Source of the DNA: an uncultured Atopobiaceae bacterium
GTDB lineage: Bacteria > Actinomycetota > Coriobacteriia > Coriobacteriales > Atopobiaceae
Direction of reading: 5' to 3'
DNA length: 64,000 nucleotides
Assembly (NCBI GenBank): GCA_944320975.1
Contig: CALUJM010000003.1
Coordinates: forward strand, 1-64,000
Part shown: positions 17,852 to 26,367 of the stretch, one piece after another
How positions within the stretch are numbered: position 1 is the first letter of the stretch
Layout: each line of letters starts with the position of its first letter
Notes under the pieces: model-generated
What the model was told of the DNA's origin: nothing
Database searches by the model: none
Seen by the model: the letters and a program-made list of their open reading frames with translations, nothing else
Program-made: the position numbers and the translations under genes

Positions 17852-17923
17852 CGCCGAGTAAGAGTTTCTTGCGAGAAGAACCTCAAAATCGATGCTCTTC
17901 TCGCAAATAACTCTTACTCGGCG
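17852..17923 (+). repeat. GAGTAAGAG palindromic element, copy 1 of 3
   Basis: 72-bp inverted repeat beginning CGCCGAGTAAGAGTTTCTTG and ending in the near-complement. The arms carry internal GCGAGAAG/CTTCTCGC words. It lies between the divergent sulfatase and nitroreductase genes. Confidence 0.85.
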
Positions 17924-17979
17924 ACGGTGGGGCGCGTCGGGCGAGAAGAACGTCAAGCGTCGTTTCCGCCGACTTTACC

Positions 17980-18049
17980 GCCGAATAAGAGTTTCTTGCG
18001 AGAAACCCCCTCAATAGGGGCCGCTTTTGGCAAATAACTCTTACTCGGC
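17980..18049 (+). repeat. GAGTAAGAG palindromic element, copy 2 of 3
   Basis: 70-bp inverted repeat, 56 bases after copy 1, with arms GCCGAATAAGAGTTTCTTGC and a near-complement ending CTCTTACTCGGC. The central part differs from copy 1. The rest of the 17704-18151 gap shows no gene. Confidence 0.85.
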
Positions 18050-18151
18050 AGGGACCGGCGGCCGGGCACCCTTACGGTCGGCGGGCGCCCGTTCTTCTCG
18101 CCTGCGGATGGGGTATAACCGATTCAGGGAATCCCGGACAGAGGAGGAGCC

Positions 18152-18673
18152 ATGAACGAGGTCATCCAGGCCATGAAGGAGCGTCGCAGCGTCCGCGCCT
18201 ACACCGACGAGGTGCCGTCCCGCGCGCTGATCGACGAGGTCGTCGAGGCGGGCCTGTGGGCGGCGAGCGGCATGAACCGCCAGGGTCCGATCATCGTCGC
18301 CGTGACCGACCGCGCGCTGCGCGACCGCCTCTCTGCCATGAACGCCGAGGTCATCGGCGACCCCAGCCGCGACCCGTTCTACGGCGCGCCCGTCGTCCTT
18401 GTCGTGCTCGCCCCGCGCGACCAGGCCAACCGCGTCTACGACGGCAGCCTCGTCATGGGCAACCTCATGCTCGCGGCGCACGCGCTCGGGTTGGGCAGCT
18501 GCTGGATCCACCGCGCCCGCGAGGAGTTCGACACGCCCGAGGGTAAGGCCATCCTCGCCGAGCTCGGCGTCGAGGGCGACTACGAGGGCATCGGCCACTG
18601 CATCCTGGGCTACCCGGCGGACGTCCCCGCAGCCAAGCCGCGAAACGACGGTCGCGTGTTTTACGCGGAGTAG
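18152..18673 (+). CDS. Nitroreductase-family FMN oxidoreductase
   Basis: 173 residues, short for the family but complete. The N-terminal RRSVRAYTDE is the typical FMN-phosphate-binding segment, followed by WAASGMNRQG, and HALGLGSCWIHRAR near residue 120. It probably reduces quinones, nitro compounds or similar acceptors with NAD(P)H; the substrate cannot be told. The ATG follows GAGGAGGAGCC. It appears to be a single gene with the exonuclease gene following after 93 bases. Confidence 0.88.
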   Translation: MNEVIQAMKERRSVRAYTDEVPSRALIDEVVEAGLWAASGMNRQGPIIVAVTDRALRDRLSAMNAEVIGDPSRDPFYGAPVVLVVLAPRDQANRVYDGSLVMGNLMLAAHALGLGSCWIHRAREEFDTPEGKAILAELGVEGDYEGIGHCILGYPADVPAAKPRNDGRVFYAE

Positions 18674-18766
18674 CGGGCCGGGGCGCGGCGTAACGTGCTA
18701 GCCTAGAGGGTTGTCGGGCATGCCCGGCGGCCCTTTTCCATACGCCACGAGCGAGAGCGGGGACAC

Positions 18767-19732
18767 GTGGACCTCAGCCAAGCCATAGAGTGCGCGAGCG
18801 CCTTCGTCTTTCCGGGCTTTCTCACCGACGACGCCTCGCTCTCCGCGGAGCGCGCAAAAAACGAGGAGGCCCTCGGCGTCCTGCGCGCCGCATGGGCGGA
18901 CGCCCCCGCGGGCCGCGAGCCCTTCTCGTACGACCTCGTGCGCTCGCTCGCGGACCGCAACCGCGACGTCTGCGACCGCTACGGGATCGAGAAGCTCCGC
19001 GACGTCTCGGCCTCGAGCCTGGCGCGCGGCCTGTCCAACGCCGACCTCATCCACGCCGTCGCCGTGCTGCAGCACCGCACGGACGCGCAGGTCACGGCCC
19101 TCTCCGGCCCGGACGCGCGCGACCTCAACGTGGCGTGGGTGGACGCCCCGGTCTCCGGCATGGTCGTGGGCATCGACATCGAGACCACCGACCGCGACCC
19201 CGCGCGCGGCTACATCATCAACGTGGGCCTCGAGTTCATGACCGTGGGGCCGGACGCCACGCCCCACGACCCCTTCGCCGGCTACTTCGGCCTGCCCGAG
19301 ATGTATGCCGAGAAGGGCGTGCCGCTGGCGGACATCCACAAGATCCAATGGTCCGACCTCGAGGGGAGGCGGCCCTTCCGCGAGGACGCGCAGGTGCAGA
19401 AGGCGCTCCTCGCCGCGCTGACGGCCTACCCGTACATGGCGCACAACGCCGCCTTCGAGGACTCCTGGTTCATGCTGCACATCGACGGCTACGCCGAGGC
19501 GCGCAAGGCCGGGCGCGTGGTGCCCATCGACACGCGCGACATCTGCCGGCGCGTTGACCCCGAGACCCGCACGCTGCCGCACGAGATGCGGCCCGCCTCG
19601 CTCGAGAGCTGGGCGCTGCGCCGCGGCACCCTCAAACCCGGCGAGTCCGAGCGCCACCTCGGCCTCGACGACGTCGAGCTCATGCTCGCCACGGTGCAGG
19701 CCGAGTTCACGGCCCGCAACATGCTCGGCTGA
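18767..19732 (+). CDS. DEDD-superfamily 3'-5' exonuclease-like protein
   Basis: 321 residues. After a ~130-residue helical N-terminal region of unknown role, an exonuclease-like domain begins with VVGIDIETTDRD (Asp137 and Glu139 as metal ligands), then AHNAAFEDSW with a further acidic ligand, and HLGLDDVELM at the end supplying His and Asp. This order fits DnaQ-like nucleases. The GTG at 18767 follows GCGGGGACAC, a modest site. The acpS gene begins 23 bases downstream, so co-transcription is likely. The target (RNA or DNA) is not evident. Confidence 0.75.
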   Translation: MDLSQAIECASAFVFPGFLTDDASLSAERAKNEEALGVLRAAWADAPAGREPFSYDLVRSLADRNRDVCDRYGIEKLRDVSASSLARGLSNADLIHAVAVLQHRTDAQVTALSGPDARDLNVAWVDAPVSGMVVGIDIETTDRDPARGYIINVGLEFMTVGPDATPHDPFAGYFGLPEMYAEKGVPLADIHKIQWSDLEGRRPFREDAQVQKALLAALTAYPYMAHNAAFEDSWFMLHIDGYAEARKAGRVVPIDTRDICRRVDPETRTLPHEMRPASLESWALRRGTLKPGESERHLGLDDVELMLATVQAEFTARNMLG

Positions 19733-19755
19733 CGCCGACGCGGGGGAGGGGCCGC

Positions 19756-20130
19756 ATGGTCAGGGGAATCGGCATAGACTCGGTCGACATCGAGGAGATG
19801 GCGCGGCTCGTCGCCGACGGGCAGACCGCCTTCGCGCGCCGCGCCTTCACGGAGGCCGAGCGCGTCCAGGCCCTCGCGCGCCACGACGCCGCGGCATGTC
19901 TGGCCGGCAAGTTCGCCGTCAAGGAGGCCGCGTTCAAGGCCCTCGCGCGCCATACCGCGGAGGGCTTCGACTTCCGCTGCGTGGAGACCCTCGAGGACGA
20001 GGACGGCTGCCCGCACGTCACGCTCGACGGCCCAATGGCCCCGGTGCTCGCGGAGGTGGGCGTCACGGAGCTCCTCGTCTCGATCACCAACGAGCGCGGC
20101 GTCGCGACGGCCGTCGTCCTCGCGCAGTAG
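19756..20130 (+). CDS. acpS: Holo-(acyl-carrier-protein) synthase
   Basis: Transfers 4'-phosphopantetheine from CoA to the Ser of apo-ACP. The 124-residue protein has normal length with the two signature motifs: GIGIDSVDIE near the N-terminus (metal-binding Asp) and FAVKEAAFKAL (catalytic Glu and Lys) near residue 57. It would be expected to activate the fatty-acid ACP of this organism and could also serve the two unusual ACPs encoded at 26095 and 42123. The start follows GGGGGAGGGGCCGC. Confidence 0.93.
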   Translation: MVRGIGIDSVDIEEMARLVADGQTAFARRAFTEAERVQALARHDAAACLAGKFAVKEAAFKALARHTAEGFDFRCVETLEDEDGCPHVTLDGPMAPVLAEVGVTELLVSITNERGVATAVVLAQ

Positions 20131-20209
20131 CGCTCGGCGCCCGCGTCGCTCCCTGTGCATCGGCACAACGATTGCGTCCGCCGCCGCCGCGTTTTGTGTC
20201 CCGCATCCA

Positions 20210-20238
20210 TTGGGCCGGCGTCGCGCCCTCTCCATACT
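20210..20238 (+). promoter_or_regulatory. Promoter upstream of the 20327 membrane protein
   Basis: TTGGGC (20210-20215) and CATACT (20233-20238) with 17-base spacing. A short leader with a GCCCGG/CCGGGC hairpin (about 20257-20277) follows before the start codon. Confidence 0.55.
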
Positions 20239-20326
20239 ATCTGCACAGGGTTACAGGCCCGGGCACAGGGTCCGGGCTCCGACGCGCATGCCGCGCCGGG
20301 CGGCTATCAACGGAGAGGTGACTGCC

Positions 20327-20836
20327 ATGCCCATGAAGAACTCGACCAAGCTCGTGAAGGTCCTGCTGACCAACATCCCCATCGCCGTGTGCATCTCGCT
20401 CGTCGCGAGCTACATCGGCATCAGCTCCGCCGGCGTCCCCGAGGAGGCCTTCATGCCGGCCTTCCTGTCCACCGCCGCCATCAACATCGTCATGGCCTAC
20501 ATCATCTCCTTCTTCATCGGCTGGTTCATCCCGGCCGAGAAGTGGGGCTTTGCCTTCGCCGGCGCCTTCGGACTCACCCCGCAGAGCGGCCTGCCCTTCG
20601 GCCTGGTGCTCAACATCGTCGTGAACACCGTCTACGTCGTGGTGAACGCCGTCATCCTCACCTTCGTCAACGCCAACGTCATGCAGGGCATGCCCATCTC
20701 GATGTTCCCGATGGCTCTTCTCGGCAGCTTCTTCCAGTGCTGGATCGTGGGCTACGTCGTCTCCCTGCTCTGGGCCCAGCCTGCGGAGAAGATCGCCCGC
20801 AACCTCATGAACGACCCCGCGCCCGACATGCACTAA
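20327..20836 (+). CDS. Small four-segment membrane protein (DUF2798-like)
   Basis: 169 residues with four hydrophobic segments (about 10-30, 43-65, 85-112 and 122-145). The pattern, with a VxLTNIPIAVCISLV N-terminus and a polar LTPQSGLPFG loop, is like the DUF2798 type of small membrane proteins, and the gene at 44698 encodes a similar one. Function is unknown; proteins of this kind often sit beside transport or redox genes. The ATG follows GAGAGGTG. A hairpin terminator follows at 20863. Confidence 0.65.
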   Translation: MPMKNSTKLVKVLLTNIPIAVCISLVASYIGISSAGVPEEAFMPAFLSTAAINIVMAYIISFFIGWFIPAEKWGFAFAGAFGLTPQSGLPFGLVLNIVVNTVYVVVNAVILTFVNANVMQGMPISMFPMALLGSFFQCWIVGYVVSLLWAQPAEKIARNLMNDPAPDMH

Positions 20837-20862
20837 GCTCTTCTCGCGCAACTCGCGACCAC

Positions 20863-20898
20863 GGCCCGCCTGCGCCCCTCGCGCCGGCGGGCCTTCCT
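20863..20898 (+). terminator. Terminator after 20327 membrane protein
   Basis: Stem GGCCCGCC/GGCGGGCC around a GC-rich loop, followed by TTCCTGTT. Confidence 0.6.
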
Positions 20899-20899
20899 G

Positions 20900-20938
20900 T
20901 TCAAAATGATCCAATAGGGGACTGACCCCTTTTGAATC
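20900..20938 (+). repeat. GGGGAC-core hairpin
   Basis: AGGGG-ACTGA-CCCCT core flanked by TTCAAAA and TTTTGAATC. The left arm carries an extra TGATCCAAT-type insertion, so pairing is imperfect. It sits immediately before the ribosome binding site of the next gene. Confidence 0.6.
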
Positions 20939-20950
20939 GGAGGGGGGACT

Positions 20951-21802
20951 GTGGACGACCTCATCAGCGCGGAGCCCATTGAGCCCGGGCTCTGGCGCCT
21001 CTGCGACCCGATGGGCTATCTGGCCCACCTCGTGGTGGGCGAGAAGGACGCGGCGCTCGTGGACGCCATGCTGGGCATCGGCGACGTGCGCGCCGTCGCC
21101 GAGCGGCTCGCGGGCGGTCGGCGGCTGCGCGTTCTTCTCACCCATCGCCATCCGGACCACGTGGGCGGCGCCTACCGCTTCGACGAGGTCATGATGCCTG
21201 CGCTCGAGGACGGCCACTGGGACGATGCCGAGCGCTTCGCCGCGGAGCACCGCGCCGCGGGCGTCGCCGCGGACCCGCGCCTGGCCGAGGCGCCGTGGGC
21301 GATCGTCGAGGGGGCGCGGCCGCGCGTGACGCACGTCGCGGATGGGGACGAGCTCGACCTCGGCGGCCTCAAGCTGCGCTGCGTCGCGCTGCCCGGCCAC
21401 ACCGAGGGCTCGATGGGCTACCTCTGCCCGGAGCTCGGCGTCCTGCTCTCGGGCGACGCCGTGACGCCGATCATGTGCCTGTGCTTCGACGAGAGCCTGC
21501 CCGTCTCCGCCTGGCGCGCGACCCTCGACAAGATGGAGGGGCTGCCGTTCGAGCGCTTCTACACCGGGCATCACCGTCGCGCCTTCACTAAGGCCGACCT
21601 GCCGAGCTGGCGCGCCGCCGCCGACTTTGCCGAGAAGGACCGTGGCGTCGCCTGGCACCACGCCGACGTGGCGGAGTGGGAAGGCACCTGCCACCTGTGC
21701 CCGTGCGGCACCGCCGACGTCGACAGCCCGGACTTCCGCGCGGTGATCACACGCGGGCTCCCCGCGCCGAGGGAGCGTCGGCGCCGAGGTTCTTCTCGGT
21801 AG
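20951..21802 (+). CDS. Metallo-beta-lactamase-fold hydrolase with Cys-rich C-terminal segment
   Basis: 283 residues. The metal motif THRHPDH (His65, His67, Asp69, His70) is followed by LPGHTEGSMGY and SGDAV, giving the other metal ligands. Family members include glyoxalase II-like thioesterases and other hydrolases; the substrate is open. The last ~45 residues carry CHLCPCGTADVDSP, three closely spaced Cys that could bind a metal and are not part of the core fold. The GTG at 20951 follows a strong GGAGGGGGG. Confidence 0.85.
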   Translation: MDDLISAEPIEPGLWRLCDPMGYLAHLVVGEKDAALVDAMLGIGDVRAVAERLAGGRRLRVLLTHRHPDHVGGAYRFDEVMMPALEDGHWDDAERFAAEHRAAGVAADPRLAEAPWAIVEGARPRVTHVADGDELDLGGLKLRCVALPGHTEGSMGYLCPELGVLLSGDAVTPIMCLCFDESLPVSAWRATLDKMEGLPFERFYTGHHRRAFTKADLPSWRAAADFAEKDRGVAWHHADVAEWEGTCHLCPCGTADVDSPDFRAVITRGLPAPRERRRRGSSR

Positions 21803-21865
21803 CGTTGGCCCTTTGACGCCGCCCGTGCGCGAAACCGCCGGCCCCTCCGGCGTCCGTTACGGGCG

Positions 21866-22008
21866 GTTGTGTGCAACATCTTTGATGTAAAGATAGCACC
21901 CCAAAGACACGATTAGCCAATAACGCTAACTTTATATTGCAATAGACCTAACGTCTGTCGCACATGGGCATCGAGTGCCCTCCAAACATCAAAGATGTTG
22001 CACACAAC
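21866..22008 (+). repeat. MITE-like inverted repeat, TGTGTGCAAC family (copy 1 of 2)
   Basis: Perfect 23-base terminal inverted repeats (21866-21888 and 21986-22008, core TGTGTGCAACATCTTTGATG) enclose about 97 bases of A/T-richer DNA with no gene. Each arm has its own small ACATC-TTT-GATGT palindrome. A diverged copy is at 53737-53890. Confidence 0.85.
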
Positions 22009-22088
22009 CTCGAGTTCAAGGCGGCCCGGGGCGAGAAGAACGACGCGCTCGGACGGCGGCAGCCCCCACGGGGACGAGAATCGTATCT

Positions 22089-22207
22089 GGTGCCTGAATC
22101 CCGCCATATGCGTATGCGCGACACGCATATGGCGGGATTCAGGCACTTTCGCACGCATTTGACGCGAATCCGGCACCCGCACACGCATATGGCGCGAATC
22201 CGGCACC
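22089..22207 (+). repeat. Four-unit palindromic intergenic element, family GGTGCC (copy 2 of 5)
   Basis: One direct unit GGTGCCTGAATCCCGCCATA is followed by three inverted units ending in GGCACC. It lies between the convergent MBL and MFS genes. GCGAGAAGAACG (about 22030) lies upstream. Confidence 0.8.
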
Positions 22208-22300
22208 GGCCCGAGCAAACGCGCCGGACGCCGCCGCACAAGAGCGCCCCGGGCGTGAGGGGACGCCCGGGGCGGGAGAGGACGTGCGAGCTGCTCGGCG

Positions 22301-23587
22301 CTACGCCACGTTCGGGCGCGACCTGAGCGAGAAGAGCGCGAGCACGAGGCACACGGCCATGCAGCCGTAGCCGAGGATGAACATCAGCGGGTAGCCGCCC
22401 GCGGAGTCCACGACCAGGCCCCAGAGCACGGCCGCGACGGCGCTCATGAGCGAGCCCACCATGGAGACGCGCGAGTAGATGTTGGTGTAGTCGGCACTGC
22501 CGAAGACCGTGCGCACCAGAAGCGGCGTCTGCACCGTGGTCATGGCGTAGACCACGCCAAAGAGGAAGGCGCCCACGAGCAGCAGTGCGAGCGCGCTCGG
22601 GAAGAGCCACATGAGCGTGACGCCGGCCACGCCCGCGCCGATGCCCAGGACCACGCCGGCGTGCACGGAGCGGTCGTTCACGGCGCCGAGCACGACCTTG
22701 CCCACGGCCTGGCCGCCCATCGCGGCGCTGGCCACGATGCCGGAGGCGGCGGCGATGGCGGGCATGGTGTCGGCGAAGGACTGGGCGTAGCCGGCCAGGA
22801 ACTGGTAGATGGTCTGGTTGAGCGTGATCACGCCGCAGAAGGCAGCGAGCGCGAAGAACGCGGGCATGCGCATGGCCTGCGCGGCGGGGACGCCGGTGAC
22901 CTCGGCCTGCTGCGCATCGCCGCCCTCGGCCGCCTCGCCGGCGCCGTAGGGGGCAAGGCCCTTGTCCTCCGGGCGGCTGCGCACCACGAGCAGCGTGAAC
23001 GGCAGCGTGCCCACGGCCACAATCGCGGCAAAGACCAGGTAGGCCGTGCGCCAGCCCTCGGCGCCGGAGTTGATCAGCGCGGTGCCCACGGGGTTGAAGA
23101 CCACGCCGCCGATGCCGGTGAACGCCATGCACAGGCCCACGAAGAAGCCCACGCGCTTGACGCACCAGGCGTTGATCAGGGTGGGGACGGAGAGGTAGAT
23201 CAGCGGGCACACGCCCACGCCCAGGACCGCGCCGCAGACGTAGAACTGCCACATCGCCTGGCACATGCTCATGCCGGCAAGGCCCACGGCGCACAGGACC
23301 ACGGCCGCGGAGAGCACGGCGCGCGCGTCGAGGCGCGAGAGCAGCTTGCCCGCCACGGGCAGGGTGAGCATCTGCGCGATGTTGAGCACCGAGAAGTACA
23401 GCGTGAACTCCGCGGTCGCCACCCCGAAGTACTGCGAGACCGGCGTGAAGAAGATGCCGGCGCACGACAGCACGAGCGCGCAGGGGAGAAACGTTATCGC
23501 TATGCAGGACGCGACGATGGCGTAGGCGTAGTGGAACCCGCCCGCCCGCGCCGTATGCGCGCCCTTCTCGATGTTCTTCTCGGCCAT
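22301..23587 (-). CDS. MFS transporter, oxalate/formate-antiporter-like
   Basis: 428 residues with 12 predicted membrane segments in two halves joined by a hydrophilic loop (about 200-220). The N-terminus (HYAYAIVASCIAITFLPCALVLSCAGIFFTPVS) and SRPEDKGL before the central loop are typical of monocarboxylate/OFA-type carriers. It starts 25 bases after the acyl kinase gene and is the last gene of cassette A, so it probably imports the substrate or exports the acid made by that cassette. The start is supported by an AGGA site and the MAEKN N-terminus, which is also found in the cassette B kinase. Confidence 0.85.
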   Translation of the reverse strand: MAEKNIEKGAHTARAGGFHYAYAIVASCIAITFLPCALVLSCAGIFFTPVSQYFGVATAEFTLYFSVLNIAQMLTLPVAGKLLSRLDARAVLSAAVVLCAVGLAGMSMCQAMWQFYVCGAVLGVGVCPLIYLSVPTLINAWCVKRVGFFVGLCMAFTGIGGVVFNPVGTALINSGAEGWRTAYLVFAAIVAVGTLPFTLLVVRSRPEDKGLAPYGAGEAAEGGDAQQAEVTGVPAAQAMRMPAFFALAAFCGVITLNQTIYQFLAGYAQSFADTMPAIAAASGIVASAAMGGQAVGKVVLGAVNDRSVHAGVVLGIGAGVAGVTLMWLFPSALALLLVGAFLFGVVYAMTTVQTPLLVRTVFGSADYTNIYSRVSMVGSLMSAVAAVLWGLVVDSAGGYPLMFILGYGCMAVCLVLALFSLRSRPNVA

Positions 23588-23612
23588 TGGTCCTGGGTCT
23601 CCTATCTCTTGA

Positions 23613-24734
23613 CTATCCCTCGACGTCGGCGATGGCGCCGTCCATCGTGAATCCCTTCCAGCTGGGCTCGCCGGTGTAGGTCATGACGGCCTCGGTGCCC
23701 TCGAGCGCGCGGATGGCGCCCGCGGCGAGCGCGTCCATCTCGAAGTCGCCGGCGTAGACCTTGACCGGGGCGATCCAGCCCACGCGCTCGGTCACGTAGG
23801 ACACGAAGCGCGGGTCGTGGCTGACGCCGCCGGTGAGCACGATGCCGTCGACCTTGCCGGCGAGGACCGCGGCGAAGGCGCCGATCGCCTTGGCGACCTG
23901 GTAGGCCATCGCGTCGTAGACGACCTCGGCCCAGGCGTCGCCGGCCTCGATGCGGGCCGTGATCTGGCGCGCGTCGTCGGTGCCGAGAAGCCCGAGCAGG
24001 CCGCCGGTCTTGCCGATGACGCCGTCGAGCTCCTTCTTGGTGGCGCCGGAGTACGCGAGCTTCACGACCGGCTTGAGCGGGGCGTCGCCGGAGCGGTTGG
24101 GCGCGAAGGGGCCGGAGCCCTCGAGGACGTCGTTGGTGTCGACCATGCGGCCGTGGTCGTGGCAGGCAACCGAGAGGCCGCCGCCCACGTGCGCCACGAT
24201 GAAGGAGCCGGTCTCGTAGGTGAGGCCAAGCTCGACGGCGCAGCGGATCGCGCACTCCTTCTGGTTGAGGCAGTGCACGTGGCTCTTGCGGTAGACGCCC
24301 GGGAAGCCGGTGATGCGCGCCACGTCGGCGAGCTCGTCGGTGTCGGGCTGGTTGACGGCGTAGGCGGGCTTGCCGGTGGCCTGGGCAAAGGCGTGCAGCA
24401 GCGGCGCGCCGAGGATCGCGGGGTGGTTGACGCCGGCGTTCATGACGTGGTCGCAGACCGTGTCGTCGATGGCGAAGATGCCGCCGACGGTGGGGCCCAT
24501 CGCGCCGCAGTAGCCGGAGAAGGCGTCGATGTCCTCGAGCTTGATGCCCTGCCCGGCGAGGGCGTCGAGGATTGTCTTCCTGCGGTAGTCAAACTGGTCG
24601 GCGGCGCTGTCGAACGCCGCGAGCTCCTCGGCGGGGTGCGTGACGTTGAGGCGGAACAGCGCCTCGGTCCCGTCGAAGACGGCCACCTTGGTGGAGGTGG
24701 AGCCGGGGGAGAGCGTGAGGATCTTGTATCCCAT
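23613..24734 (-). CDS. Butyrate-kinase-family acyl kinase of cassette A (divergent)
   Basis: Expected to make ATP and a free acid from acyl phosphate. 373 residues, an acetate/butyrate kinase (ASKHA) fold: SPGSTSTK at the N-terminus for phosphate binding, NHPAILGAPLLHAFAQ, VHCLNQKECAIR, HVGGGLSVACHDHG and a C-terminal GGVSHDPRF. Two normally conserved positions differ: the first motif begins with Ser where butyrate kinases usually have Asn, and the VGRGG loop found in the cassette B homologue is SGYCGAM here, losing its Arg. The substrate is therefore probably not plain butyryl phosphate. The ATG at 24734 follows AGAAAGGGA. The phosphotransacylase gene lies upstream across a 294-base gap that contains a repeat element. 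Confidence 0.85.
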   Translation of the reverse strand: MGYKILTLSPGSTSTKVAVFDGTEALFRLNVTHPAEELAAFDSAADQFDYRRKTILDALAGQGIKLEDIDAFSGYCGAMGPTVGGIFAIDDTVCDHVMNAGVNHPAILGAPLLHAFAQATGKPAYAVNQPDTDELADVARITGFPGVYRKSHVHCLNQKECAIRCAVELGLTYETGSFIVAHVGGGLSVACHDHGRMVDTNDVLEGSGPFAPNRSGDAPLKPVVKLAYSGATKKELDGVIGKTGGLLGLLGTDDARQITARIEAGDAWAEVVYDAMAYQVAKAIGAFAAVLAGKVDGIVLTGGVSHDPRFVSYVTERVGWIAPVKVYAGDFEMDALAAGAIRALEGTEAVMTYTGEPSWKGFTMDGAIADVEG

Positions 24735-24874
24735 GGGGTCCCTTTCTGCGGGCGCGTCGCGCCGTGGCTCGATTGTGCGCGGCGCGACGGCGGTTGTCTT
24801 TGTGCGCGCGGTCCAAAAAGCTGGCGAGAAGAACGCGGGCACGTCCTTCTCGCCGGGGCGTCTGCCCCTGGCCG

Positions 24875-25001
24875 CCCTGGTGCCGGATTTCCGCCATTTG
24901 CGTGCGGCGCGCACTCATATGGCCGGTTTTTGGCACCGATACGCGCATTTGGCCGGTTTTTGGCACCAAAACACGCATATGGCGGGATTCTGGCACCAGG
25001 G
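24875..25001 (+). repeat. Four-unit palindromic intergenic element, family GGTGCC (copy 3 of 5)
   Basis: 127 bp between the cassette A transacylase and kinase genes, bounded by CCCTGG and CCAGGG. Two of its units have GGTTTTTGGCACC in place of the usual GGATTCCGGCACC. GAGAAG words flank both sides (about 24826-24855 and 25019). It would be inside the cassette A transcript. Confidence 0.85.
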
Positions 25002-25028
25002 CAGCGGCACCAGGGCGGGCGAGAAGGA

Positions 25029-26024
25029 CTAGCGGGCGGAGAGCACGAGCATCGCGATGTCGCCGACGATCTCGTCGACGGTGGCGCCGCGGGAGGAGTC
25101 GGCCACGGGGCACTTGAAGCCCGAGAGCGTGTGGCCGTAGGCGGCGCCGTGCGCGAAGCGCTGGACGATCTTCACCGCGAGGTTGGCGGAGTTGAGGTCC
25201 GGGAAGATGAGCACGTTGGCGCGGCCCGCGACGGAGGACTCGCGGCCCACCTTCTTGGCGGCCACGGCCTCGTCGATGGCGGCGTCGAGCTGGAACTCGC
25301 CGTCGGCGGCGATGTCGGGCCTGCGCTCGTGCACGAGGGAGATGGCCTCGTTCACGCGGTCGACCGAGCTGCCGGCGCCCGAGCCGCAGGTGGAGTAGGA
25401 GAGGAAGCCCACGCGCGGCTCCCAGCCCATGATCGCGGCCACGTTGTCGGCGGCGGAGATGGCGATGGAGGCCAGCTCAGAGGCCGTGGGCTCGGGGTTG
25501 AGGCCGCAGTCGGCGAAGCAGATCACGTTGCCCTCGGGGCCCTCGAAGCCCGCGGTCTCCACCAGGGCGAAGATCGACGGGACGTCCACGCCCTCCTTGA
25601 GGCCGATGATGGTCTGGGCGGCCATGAGGACGTCGCCGGTGGTGTTGGTGTGGCCGCAGAAGGTGCAGTCGACGTTGCCGAGCTCCTCCATGACCATGGC
25701 GTACCACATGGGGTTCTTGATCTTGCGGCGGGTGCCCTTGGCGGAGAGCAGGCGCGCGCCCCCGGCCATGTAGCGCTCGGCCAGGGCGTCGGCGGCCGCC
25801 TCGTCGGAGGTGTCGACGACCTCCATGCCGTCGAGCGCTACGCCCGCCTCGGCGGCCGTGGCCTCGATGACGTCGCGCGGGCTCACGAGCACGGGGGTGC
25901 CCACGCCCTCGTCGAGCACGCGGCGGGCGGCGAGCAGGGTCTTGACGGCCTCGCACTCGGGCAGGGCGACGCGGCGAGAGGGCGCTGCCTTGGCGTCCTC
26001 CACGAGCTTCTCGATAAGCGACAT
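25029..26024 (-). CDS. Phosphate acyltransferase (Pta/Ptb family) of cassette A
   Basis: Expected to convert an acyl thioester and phosphate to acyl phosphate. 331 residues, the single-domain phosphotransacylase length, with RRVALPECEA at the N-terminus, CGHTNTTGDVLMAAQ, the ADCGLNPEPTASELASIA stretch and VAGRANVLIFPDLNSANLAVKI near the end, all typical of the family. It follows the acyl carrier protein gene by 70 bases, which suggests it may accept acyl-ACP instead of, or as well as, acyl-CoA, like PlsX. It is a paralogue of the 42361 gene in cassette B. Confidence 0.88.
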   Translation of the reverse strand: MSLIEKLVEDAKAAPSRRVALPECEAVKTLLAARRVLDEGVGTPVLVSPRDVIEATAAEAGVALDGMEVVDTSDEAAADALAERYMAGGARLLSAKGTRRKIKNPMWYAMVMEELGNVDCTFCGHTNTTGDVLMAAQTIIGLKEGVDVPSIFALVETAGFEGPEGNVICFADCGLNPEPTASELASIAISAADNVAAIMGWEPRVGFLSYSTCGSGAGSSVDRVNEAISLVHERRPDIAADGEFQLDAAIDEAVAAKKVGRESSVAGRANVLIFPDLNSANLAVKIVQRFAHGAAYGHTLSGFKCPVADSSRGATVDEIVGDIAMLVLSAR

Positions 26025-26094
26025 GCTGTGTCCTCTCTATAGAAAAGTGGCCCGGCGGCGGCCGAGAAGGACCGCGCTGCCGGGCCGTGCGTGC

Positions 26095-26346
26095 TTACAT
26101 GGACAGGGCGTCGTCCACGAACTTGGCGGCGTCGGCGAAGGTCGCGCACTTGTTGAGCTGCATGTAGGGGACCTCGACCTCGTACTCGTCCTCGAGGGAG
26201 GACGCAAACTGCACGATGTTGACGGACTTGCAGTGCAGGTCGTCGACGAAGCTGGTCTCGGCGGACAGGGTGGACGCGTCCACGCCGAAGATCTCGGCAG
26301 CCTTGTTCTTGAGGATGTCCACGACCTCTTCCTGGAACTCGTTCAT
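26095..26346 (-). CDS. Acyl carrier protein of cassette A
   Basis: 83 residues, acidic and helical, with the ACP fold pattern. The expected phosphopantetheine Ser is Ser41 in DDLHCKSVNIVQF; ordinary fatty-acid ACPs have DSL here, so this is a divergent, probably specialised carrier. Downstream helix 3 (CATFADAAKFVDDAL) fits the family. It lies between the CocE-like hydrolase gene and the phosphotransacylase gene, a position that argues for carrying an acyl group between the two enzymes. The start follows GAGAGGAGAAGAAAG. Confidence 0.88.
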   Translation of the reverse strand: MNEFQEEVVDILKNKAAEIFGVDASTLSAETSFVDDLHCKSVNIVQFASSLEDEYEVEVPYMQLNKCATFADAAKFVDDALSM

Positions 26347-26367
26347 CTTTCTTCTCCTCTCTCTCCT

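Noticed and set aside
15308..17956. Second long minus-strand frame across the sulfatase gene
   Set aside because: It runs in another frame of the same strand as the sulfatase gene at 15583-17697, is Arg-rich and without domains; the sulfatase frame has catalytic motifs and a ribosome binding site.
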